Positions 1-5,252 of a stretch of 12,374 bases of DNA are shown here, one piece after another (within the stretch, counting starts at the first letter, position 1; each line of letters begins with the position of its first letter). The position numbers and the translations under genes were made by a program. The stretch lies in assembly GCA_017475785.1 (NCBI GenBank), contig JAFVEX010000118.1, positions 1 through 12,374 of the forward strand, given 5' to 3'. The DNA is from Eubacterium sp. GTDB lineage: Bacteria > Bacillota_A > Clostridia > Lachnospirales > Lachnospiraceae. The notes under the pieces were generated by a model. The model did no database searches and had not been told where the DNA came from. It was given only the letters and a program-made list of their open reading frames with translations.

Positions 1-1103
1 ATGGTCGCCTGGATCGTCATGTAGGAAAGCTCATTGACCGCGTCGTCGCCGTATTTGTCGATACCGCCCGCGCAGACCTGTACTGTCATGTTATAGCCTG
101 CGGAGAACGCCGCCGACTCGCCGTCCTGGAACAGACCCATCTCTGCGATCTTGATCCAGAAGCAGTCCATCAGCTCCTGCGCGCTGTCCTCTGTGAGGAT
201 GCCGTCCGCAAGATCTTTTCTGTAGTAGTCGATCAGATACTGGTCCATACGGCCCAGATTGTAGGAAGACGCGTTCTGCTCCATGAAGATGCAGTACTCG
301 TAGGTCAGCATGCACTGCAGCGCCTCGTAGAAGGTGCGCGGCGGATTCTCCGGAACCCATCTGTTGACTTCCGCGATCTTCAGCAGCTCGGCCTTGCGGG
401 TCTCATCCTGCTCCTCGGCCGCCATCTGCTCAGCCAGATCAGCGTGGCGGTTTGCCAGCGCGATGATACCTTCTGCCGTAATGATCAGAGATTTATAGAA
501 AATCATCTGCTTGAGCGTATCCTCTCCGGACGCGGCGTCAAGCGCGGCAAGCTTCTCTTCTGCTTCTTTCTTGATGCCGCCGACACCCTTCGCGAGGAGG
601 GTTCTCCAGCCCGGTGTGTTCTCGCCGTATCCGCGGACGAACTTCTTGTCGACGTAGAGCATGCCGCCGTCGCGCATGGTTCTGACATCATCCGGCATCA
701 TTGCGTTCCAGCGGTCCAGGACACATTTTCCTCTCCAGTACGGAGCGACTTCTTCCATGAAGAGCTTCTTATTCTCTTCGGAAAGATAGAAGGGATCATA
801 GGTGCGGGTGCTGATGGTGTCCAGCTCCTTCTCGATAACGGAGCAGGCAGAATCCGGATTCAGGATACCTGCGCGCGGCTTAAACGCGACGCCGCCGACC
901 AGCAGCTCATTGTCCTGAATATAGATCGGCTTGTTCTCATATACAGTCTTCATAGCCGTAGCTTTCTGGATTGCCCACGGCTGGCCTTCTGTAACCTTGA
1001 AGCCCTGTGTGACATAGTACGCGTCAAGAATGTCCATCTCAATTCTGTGTGAGAAATAGTTCTCTCTCAGCGCATTGATTCTGTTCATGTAAGCTTTTGC
1101 CAT
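1..1103 (-). CDS. Glycyl radical enzyme (PFL/dehydratase family), N-terminal part; continues past left edge
   Basis: Partial: 367 residues are visible of a family usually about 790-850 long. The start is ATG at 1103, with GGGAGG at 1111-1116 seven bases upstream. Family-typical blocks include TEGQP (38-42), DNELLVGG (64-71), GRMDQYL (284-290) followed by a DYYRKD helix, and GGIDKYGDDAVNELSYM (346-362). GREs use a protein-based glycyl radical to start C-O, C-N, C-S or C-C bond cleavage on small substrates under anaerobic conditions. Compared from memory with Clostridium butyricum glycerol dehydratase, His164 corresponds to Trp166 (ENTPGW, 161-166) and His281 to Ser279 (NASSYNLGR, 277-285). In HypD, Asp278 also aligns with Ser279. 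It is therefore probably not a standard glycerol or hydroxyproline dehydratase. The catalytic Cys, Gly loop and SAM-dependent activase lie outside the window. It has a sigma-54 promoter at 1237-1252. Family confidence is high; substrate unknown. Confidence 0.93.
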   Translation of the reverse strand, partial: MAKAYMNRINALRENYFSHRIEMDILDAYYVTQGFKVTEGQPWAIQKATAMKTVYENKPIYIQDNELLVGGVAFKPRAGILNPDSACSVIEKELDTISTRTYDPFYLSEENKKLFMEEVAPYWRGKCVLDRWNAMMPDDVRTMRDGGMLYVDKKFVRGYGENTPGWRTLLAKGVGGIKKEAEEKLAALDAASGEDTLKQMIFYKSLIITAEGIIALANRHADLAEQMAAEEQDETRKAELLKIAEVNRWVPENPPRTFYEALQCMLTYEYCIFMEQNASSYNLGRMDQYLIDYYRKDLADGILTEDSAQELMDCFWIKIAEMGLFQDGESAAFSAGYNMTVQVCAGGIDKYGDDAVNELSYMTIQAT

Positions 1104-1124
1104 GTTATTACCTCCCTGGCTTTT

Positions 1125-1203
1125 TGGACGTTTTCCTTCCGACCCGAAGACCTGCGGCTCCGGTTCTTCCGGATGTTAAAGGTTCAATGATTATGGACGT
1201 TTT
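1125..1203. repeat. Direct repeat AAAACGTCCA in the GRE leader
   Basis: The 10-base word AAAACGTCCA (minus strand) occurs at 1194-1203 and again at 1125-1134, 69 bases apart, both inside the predicted untranslated leader of the GRE transcript. A small CCGG-TTCTT-CCGG hairpin at 1160-1172 lies between them. The repeats flank the hairpin, so they could matter for mRNA folding or regulator binding, or be chance. Confidence 0.4.
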
Positions 1204-1236
1204 GCTTCATGCTTTGTGCTTCTTACATTTTTATAT

Positions 1237-1252
1237 TGCAATTCCCATGCCA
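1237..1252 (-). promoter_or_regulatory. Sigma-54 (-24/-12) promoter of the GRE gene
   Basis: The minus strand reads TGGCATGGGAATTGCA, against the consensus TGGCACGN4TTGCW. Every defined base matches except one (T for C at the sixth position), and the GG and GC doublets have the required 10-base spacing. Transcription would start near 1226, giving a leader of about 123 bases before the GRE start codon. The sigma-54 gene and a sigma-54 activator gene lie about 2-5.5 kb away, which supports the call. Confidence 0.85.
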
Positions 1253-1294
1253 ATTTTCTCCAGGCACCGCTCCCCGACTCTTTAACAATGATTT

Positions 1295-1311
1295 TTGTGG
1301 AAATATCACAA
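1295..1311. promoter_or_regulatory. Dyad TTGTG-N7-CACAA, possible regulator site
   Basis: The 17-base inverted repeat TTGTGGAAATATCACAA lies between the sigma-54 promoter and the GTGCAAAA array. It resembles CRP/FNR-type or Rex-type operators, but the spacing is one base shorter than the usual 16/18-base forms (TGTGA-N6-TCACA or TTGTGA-N6-TCACAA). It could instead be a bending-protein site. Function is unproven. Confidence 0.35.
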
Positions 1312-1414
1312 TAATCAACTCTCAAATTTGTTCAGAATGCCTGTAATCCATGCCCTTCAAGCGCGCAGCATGGTAATACATTCTTGCAAAATTGGAAAAT
1401 TCACCTAAATGGAG

Positions 1415-1475
1415 GTGCAAAAATTTGCGAAAGGTGCAAAATATTTTGCGTCTGTTTTGCACTTATTTTTTGCAC
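1415..1475. promoter_or_regulatory. Candidate enhancer (UAS) for the sigma-54 activator: four GTGCAAAA half-sites
   Basis: GTGCAAAA occurs at 1415-1422 and 1434-1441, and its complement TTTTGCAC at 1455-1462 and 1468-1475. The two direct copies face two inverted ones. A perfect 14-base palindrome, GCAAAATATTTTGC, lies inside at 1436-1449. The array sits about 165-240 bases upstream of the sigma-54 promoter at 1237-1252, a typical distance for enhancer sites of AAA+ activators. By position the best candidate binder is the activator encoded at 3458-5218. Binding is inferred. Confidence 0.65.
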
Positions 1476-1488
1476 AGGTAATTGCGCG

Positions 1489-1712
1489 CCGCTGCACAGC
1501 AGCTTTTCCCCCATCCCCTCATTCATGAGGGGCGCTGATCGTCCAGTGGACGATCGCTTAGCGCCGACCGGAGTGAAACGAAGAAAGCTGCGGACTTTGC
1601 GCGCCGCCGCTGGTCACCGACAAGGTGACATCTTCCTTGCAGCAGCGTGCGCATCCGCCGGAGGCTTTTATATGACAGGAAATACTCTGAAACAGAGTAC
1701 TTTCCTGTCATA
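1489..1712. repeat. Palindromic intergenic repeat cluster (REP/MITE-like)
   Basis: At least four stem-loops lie side by side. CCCCTCA/TGAGGGG with a four-base loop is at 1515-1532. A nested structure at 1531-1565 has outer stem GGCGCT/AGCGCC and inner stem GATCGTCC/GGACGATC. GTCACC/GGTGAC at 1613-1629 lies within a larger CGCTG/CAGCG stem closing at 1647. A 19-bp hairpin with one bulge is at 1671-1712. There are no transposase or protein-coding signals. Base composition differs sharply from the AT-rich promoter next to it. The pattern suggests a dispersed, multi-copy intergenic element typical of some Clostridia; copy number cannot be judged from one window. Confidence 0.6.
1671..1712. repeat. 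19-bp near-perfect hairpin
   Basis: The left arm starts TATGACAGGAAA and the right arm ends TTTCCTGTCATA. The stem is 19 bp with a single unpaired base at 1700 and a three-base AAA loop at 1690-1692. No T-run follows on the plus strand, so it is not an ordinary terminator in that direction. It forms the edge of the palindromic repeat cluster and may mark the element's boundary. Confidence 0.6.
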
Positions 1713-1754
1713 CAAAGAAGAAGCTGCCGCACCGTCTCTCGACAGTACGGCAGC
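1711..1754 (-). terminator. Rho-independent terminator of the opine-dehydrogenase-like gene
   Basis: On the minus strand a 14-bp stem (GCTGCCG outer arm, 1723-1754) closes on a GAGA tetraloop of the stable GNRA class. It is followed by the T-rich tail TTCTTCTTTGTA (1711-1722). It lies about 70 bases beyond the stop codon at 1825 and so separates this gene from the GRE gene, which supports separate transcription units. Confidence 0.8.
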
Positions 1755-1824
1755 TCCTGCCGTTTTACCGATTCAAAAATGACCTGGTAATCTGGTAAAA
1801 ACCGGTATGGTTATGGATTTGAAA

Positions 1825-3096
1825 TTAGTTCTTCGGTGTGAAGACGCCCTCGCGCAGGTATGCCTGCAGCTGCTCGTGCGTCATATGTCCGATCTCGAGG
1901 TAATCCAGTGTGTACTTGGAATCGCCTGCCAGATCTCTCTTCAGCATGGTGGATGCCAGAAGAATCATGGAGTCGATGATCGGTGTCGGAACATTGTACT
2001 TCTTGCCGAGCTGGCTCATCAGGAAGCAGCCGACCGGAACGTCCTCTGTGATGTAACGGTTCTCAAGATCGAACGGACCGTCACCCCAGAAGTTCTGGTA
2101 GTTCTCCTCATACGGAACCGCGAAGTCCGGTCCCATGTACTCTTTACCATACATGGTTGTACGAGAGAAGAAGTCCTCATAGTTAACTGTGCAAAGACCG
2201 ACATTCATCGCTGCCGCAAGCGCTTTCTCCTCTTCCCAGAACTTCGCCTGAACCTCAGCGATAGCCGGGCACGCGCCGAATGCGTACAGAGAGTAGTCAG
2301 CTTTGTTCTTTCCAAGAACGGTGTCAAAGTTCTGCATGGTAGATACAGCGAGAACTGTTCCCGGAACATGGATAACCGGGTTGACGTTGGAAAGGTTGAT
2401 ATCGAGGATGGTGTCGCCAACTACGAAGCCATGATGGAACTCTTCGCCCTTCTTGGAGATGGTGACTTCACCTTCTGCGTCGATGATCGCGTCAAATGCC
2501 GGGATATAGAATGCGGAGGCCATGAACTTGTCGTTGTCAGTTGCCGGAAGCGCAGCGCCGCGGATTGTGGTGATACGGTCTTCGATCTTGCACTCGTTTG
2601 TGACAACGCCGCCGCGGCGGACAACACGGATTCCGTACGGAGCTGTGTACCATGCGCCGACTACGACATCTGTTGTGCAGTTCATCTCGCGCATCAGCTT
2701 GCGGAAGATGAATGTACCGCAGTTATCCGGAAGGATGTGGACGACCTGTCCATCCTCCAGAAGCGGAATCAGCTCTTTGAAGATCGGCTCATGTCCAAGC
2801 GCGACTGTCGCGACGATGATGATGCCTGCGCCCTTGACTGCCTCAGCCAGGTTATCAGTCGCCATAGCGACCTTTGCGGTGCCTCTGCGCTGGAAACCAA
2901 AGTAGCTGAACTGATTTCCGGAAAGGGTGATGCCGGTCTTCTCGATGTTTACGAAATTGGTCTTCGCGAATCTCGGCTGATCCCAGATTCTGACTTCCTT
3001 GCCAGCAAGCGCGCAGTCAGCTGCCATTGCCTTACCAACAGCACCGCCGCCAAGAACCGCAATCGGCATATCCTTCAGATAACTTACGTCTGCCAT
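1825..3096 (-). CDS. Octopine/nopaline dehydrogenase-family NAD(P)-dependent oxidoreductase
   Basis: 423 residues. The start is ATG at 3096, because AAGGAGG (3105-3111) is eight bases upstream; an in-frame ATG at 3102 is too close to it. An N-terminal Rossmann fold has GGGAVG at 16-21 and an acidic residue, Asp39, at the end of the second strand (VRIWD), which often favours NADH. The C-terminal half has opine-dehydrogenase marks: SNVNPVIH (236-243, His243 probably equivalent to the catalytic His of octopine dehydrogenase) and RYITEDVPVG (347-356) followed by NVPTPIIDSMI (368-378). Such enzymes reversibly join a 2-oxo acid and an amino acid by reductive amination. Family members in Clostridia mostly lack tested substrates, so the true reaction is open. 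It is cytosolic, with no signal peptide. A sigma-A promoter at 3219-3247 and the terminator at 1711-1754 make it monocistronic. Confidence 0.85.
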   Translation of the reverse strand: MADVSYLKDMPIAVLGGGAVGKAMAADCALAGKEVRIWDQPRFAKTNFVNIEKTGITLSGNQFSYFGFQRRGTAKVAMATDNLAEAVKGAGIIIVATVALGHEPIFKELIPLLEDGQVVHILPDNCGTFIFRKLMREMNCTTDVVVGAWYTAPYGIRVVRRGGVVTNECKIEDRITTIRGAALPATDNDKFMASAFYIPAFDAIIDAEGEVTISKKGEEFHHGFVVGDTILDINLSNVNPVIHVPGTVLAVSTMQNFDTVLGKNKADYSLYAFGACPAIAEVQAKFWEEEKALAAAMNVGLCTVNYEDFFSRTTMYGKEYMGPDFAVPYEENYQNFWGDGPFDLENRYITEDVPVGCFLMSQLGKKYNVPTPIIDSMILLASTMLKRDLAGDSKYTLDYLEIGHMTHEQLQAYLREGVFTPKN

Positions 3097-3218
3097 TTTC
3101 ATTTCCTCCTTAGAATAGTTTTGCATAGCAACGTGTTTTGATTTTTATTCTTTCAGGTTGGTTTTGAACTTTGTCATCATATCGTTTTTAGATGACCTCT
3201 GTTCATTGACTTGCGTTC

Positions 3219-3247
3219 ATTATACTCTTGGTCAGCGAAATTGTAAA
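3219..3247 (-). promoter_or_regulatory. Sigma-A promoter of the dehydrogenase gene
   Basis: On the minus strand TTTACA (3242-3247), a 17-base spacer and a perfect TATAAT (3219-3224) lie about 120 bases upstream of the start codon at 3096. I found no -24/-12 element in this gap, so the gene appears to be read by the housekeeping sigma factor, unlike the GRE. Confidence 0.82.
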
Positions 3248-3355
3248 TACTGAATTATACACAAAAAAACGCTTTTGATTTTGTGCAGTTAATCCAAATC
3301 GTATAAAAAGAAGACTTTGAAGCATAGGATTTCTCTCTTATTTTGAGCGAAAACT

Positions 3356-3382
3356 GAGGACCGCCGCAGACCGGCGATCCTC
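3356..3382 (-). terminator. GC-rich hairpin, possible second terminator
   Basis: GAGGACCGCCG and CGGCGATCCTC form an 11-bp stem with one mismatch around a short loop. On the minus strand it is followed by AGTTTTCG, a weak T-run. It lies between the strong terminator after the activator gene and the dehydrogenase promoter, so it may act as a back-up terminator. Confidence 0.4.
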
Positions 3383-3412
3383 TAAAGAACTTGTTGAAAA
3401 TCAACATTGACC

Positions 3413-3449
3413 GTAAAAATCAGGCTGCGCATGTCTTCACGCGCAGCCC
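3413..3449 (-). terminator. Rho-independent terminator of the sigma-54 activator gene
   Basis: The minus strand has the stem GGCTGCGC/GCGCAGCC (3423-3448) with a 10-base loop, followed by TGATTTTTAC. It begins nine bases after the stop codon of the activator gene and ends the rpoN-activator transcript. Confidence 0.8.
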
Positions 3450-3457
3450 GTTTCATT

Positions 3458-5218
3458 TCATCCATTTCTGAACGACTCAACATCAATTCCGTACCGTCTG
3501 ACGCGGTACTGCAGATTCTGCCGGCTCATATTGAGCGCCTTCGCCGATTTTGTGATATTGCCGGCGTTCTCGCGCAGAACCTTCCTGATAATATCCTCTT
3601 CCATCTCCTGCAGGTGCTGGTTCAGGTTCTCTTTTCGTCCCGGATCCCGCCCCTGTTGAGCGCGGGACGGCATTCCCGCGGGGATCTCTTCGTCCAGCAG
3701 ATGCTGCGGGATGTACTCTCTTGTAATCAGATCTACCTGATCCGGCAATATGATCATGGCGTGCTCGACAGCGTGCTGCAGTTCCCGGACGTTTCCGGGC
3801 CAGCTGTACTGACGGAAAACCTGAATGGTTTCCTGATCCATGCCGCGCACGCTTCTGGAGAATTTCCGGTTGTTCTCCGCGATAAAATACTCCACCATCG
3901 CAGGGATATCTTCCCTCCTCTCACGCAGCGGCGGAATGTTAATATTCACGACGCCCAACCGGTAAAACAGATCCTGCCTGAGGTTGTTGTTCGCAATCGC
4001 CTCATATGGAGGCACATTGATATTCGACAGAACGCGGACATCTACGGGGATCTCCCGTGATCCGCCCACCTTGCGGATTTTCCCCTCCTGCAGCACACGC
4101 AGAAGCTTCGCCTGCAGATTGATGTTCATGGAATTGATCTCATCCAGCAACAGCGTTCCGTGGTCGGCCTGCTCAAACAGGCCGATTCTGTTCTCTGCGC
4201 CGGTGTAGGCTCCCTTGACCGACCCGAACAGCAGACTTTCCAGAAGATTCTCCGGCAGCGCCGCGCAGTTGATGGCGAGAAACGGTCCGTCCGCGCGGCT
4301 GCTGGCATTGTGGATGCTCTGCGCAAACAGCTCCTTGCCGGTACCGGTCTCCCCGTAGATCATGACGGAGGAATCTGTTTTCGCGACCTGTCTGCACTGC
4401 TCGACAACCATTTCCATCGCTTCACTGTGGTGAAGGATGTCGCCAAACGTGTAGCGCGCCGAGAGCGCGCTTTTTTTCTGGTTGGCACCTTTGCTGTAAT
4501 GAACCAGCTTCTCGCGCAGATCAAAGATCTCCTTGTGCAGATCGTCCAGCTTGCTCCAGTCTTCTACGACATTGAACGCTCCGAGCATTTGTCCTTTTAC
4601 GATAATCGGATACGCATTCGCGACGACATCCTGGTTTTTTCCCTGAAATGTGACGTATTTCTGCCGGTAGTTCAGATAAGGGCCGCGCTGCTTCATGACA
4701 CGTGGGAGCACAACGTCGCTTCCGTCTGTCATGGTGTAGACGTCGCGCACTTTTTTTCCGAGAACGTTTTCGATCATTATAGAATCGACCTTCGCCGCGG
4801 CGTCATTGTAGTAAATCAGCTGCTCGTGGCTGTCGCAGGCAACGATTCCTTCTGTAATCTTATTCAGGATTGCGTTCATAATCTCCGCACGGTATTCGTC
4901 ATCTGCCAGGCGGAACCCGATCCACTGCGCGTCTCTGGGCAGATCTGCCGGTTCCGGCACCGGATGACGCCGGATATAATTTCCAAATGCCGTATAAATC
5001 AGCTTGTCAGCCGCGTCGGACGCGCAAAGCTGCCTGACATGCTCCGGGACGGAACGGTCAGACAGCTTTTTCCCTTTCAGCTTTCCGCTTCCGCGCAGAA
5101 GGCGGTCGCCCGCCTCGCTGAGGTCGGCGATCCGGCTGTCAGAGCTGATCACAATCGTGCCGATCCTGCATTCCGAGAGCAGCTCCATGAGTGACTGGTA
5201 TTCGAATTTCTTCTCCAT
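3458..5218 (-). CDS. Sigma-54-dependent transcriptional activator, PAS-AAA+-Fis-type HTH (RocR-like)
   Basis: 586 residues. It starts at ATG 5218, with AGGAG (5228-5232) nine bases upstream. Residues about 15-100 look like a degenerate PAS domain, and a clearer PAS domain spans about 112-220 (ILNKITEGIVACD, then the IIVKGQMLGAFNVVED end strand). The AAA+ core has Walker A GETGTGKE (289-296), the sigma-54 contact loop GAYTGA (336-341; Tyr for the usual Phe, a known working variant), Walker B LLLDE (356-360), and RQDLFYRL (414-421) with the arginine fingers. WPGNVREL is at 473-480, and a Fis-type helix-turn-helix at about 553-576 (NITKSAKALNMSRQNLQYRVRR) binds enhancer DNA. It uses ATP to remodel sigma-54 closed complexes. 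There is no response-regulator receiver domain, so it should sense a ligand through PAS, as RocR-type amino-acid regulators do. It sits 34 bases after rpoN, probably in the same operon. The likely target is the GRE promoter. Confidence 0.94.
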   Translation of the reverse strand: MEKKFEYQSLMELLSECRIGTIVISSDSRIADLSEAGDRLLRGSGKLKGKKLSDRSVPEHVRQLCASDAADKLIYTAFGNYIRRHPVPEPADLPRDAQWIGFRLADDEYRAEIMNAILNKITEGIVACDSHEQLIYYNDAAAKVDSIMIENVLGKKVRDVYTMTDGSDVVLPRVMKQRGPYLNYRQKYVTFQGKNQDVVANAYPIIVKGQMLGAFNVVEDWSKLDDLHKEIFDLREKLVHYSKGANQKKSALSARYTFGDILHHSEAMEMVVEQCRQVAKTDSSVMIYGETGTGKELFAQSIHNASSRADGPFLAINCAALPENLLESLLFGSVKGAYTGAENRIGLFEQADHGTLLLDEINSMNINLQAKLLRVLQEGKIRKVGGSREIPVDVRVLSNINVPPYEAIANNNLRQDLFYRLGVVNINIPPLRERREDIPAMVEYFIAENNRKFSRSVRGMDQETIQVFRQYSWPGNVRELQHAVEHAMIILPDQVDLITREYIPQHLLDEEIPAGMPSRAQQGRDPGRKENLNQHLQEMEEDIIRKVLRENAGNITKSAKALNMSRQNLQYRVRRYGIDVESFRNG

Positions 5219-5252
5219 AGAAAAACACTCCTGGTTTATCCCTGGTTTGTAT

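Larger units (their letters stand above)
1104..1824. other. 721-base intergenic region: GRE control region plus palindromic repeat
   Basis: I see no credible gene in this gap. The part next to the GRE (1104-1480) is AT-rich. It carries a 123-base leader, a sigma-54 promoter, a dyad at 1295-1311 and a four-copy GTGCAAAA array. The part next to the dehydrogenase (about 1485-1755) is GC-rich and packed with inverted repeats, ending in the dehydrogenase terminator. Open frames cross it on both strands, but they read through hairpins, lack ribosome binding sites and give low-complexity Arg/Ser/Ala peptides. Confidence 0.85.
3097..3457. other. 361-base intergenic region upstream of the dehydrogenase
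   Basis: It contains the dehydrogenase ribosome binding site and leader, its sigma-A promoter (3219-3247), a GC-rich hairpin (3356-3382) and the terminator of the activator gene (3413-3449). The stretch 3250-3350 is AT-rich, with no feature I can name. No gene is supported here. Confidence 0.8.

Noticed and set aside
444..1052. 202-codon plus-strand open frame
   Set aside because: It is antisense to the GRE gene, which carries conserved family blocks in the other frame.
1384..1782. Open frames on both strands across the palindromic repeat
   Set aside because: They translate hairpin repeats into Arg/Ser/Ala-rich peptides and lack ribosome binding sites; the plus frame also starts inside the presumed enhancer region.
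1807..3141. 444-codon plus-strand open frame
   Set aside because: It is antisense to the whole dehydrogenase gene, has no ribosome binding site, and its peptide shows no family motif. The minus-strand frame has a clear Rossmann fold and opine-dehydrogenase motifs.
4303..4318. TGGCA-N8-TGC match to a sigma-54 promoter on the plus strand
   Set aside because: It lies within the activator coding sequence, faces no plus-strand gene nearby, and matches the -12 element poorly.
4160..5194. 344-codon plus-strand open frame
   Set aside because: It lies inside the sigma-54 activator gene on the opposite strand; the activator has intact Walker, GAYTGA and HTH motifs, so this is a coding shadow.
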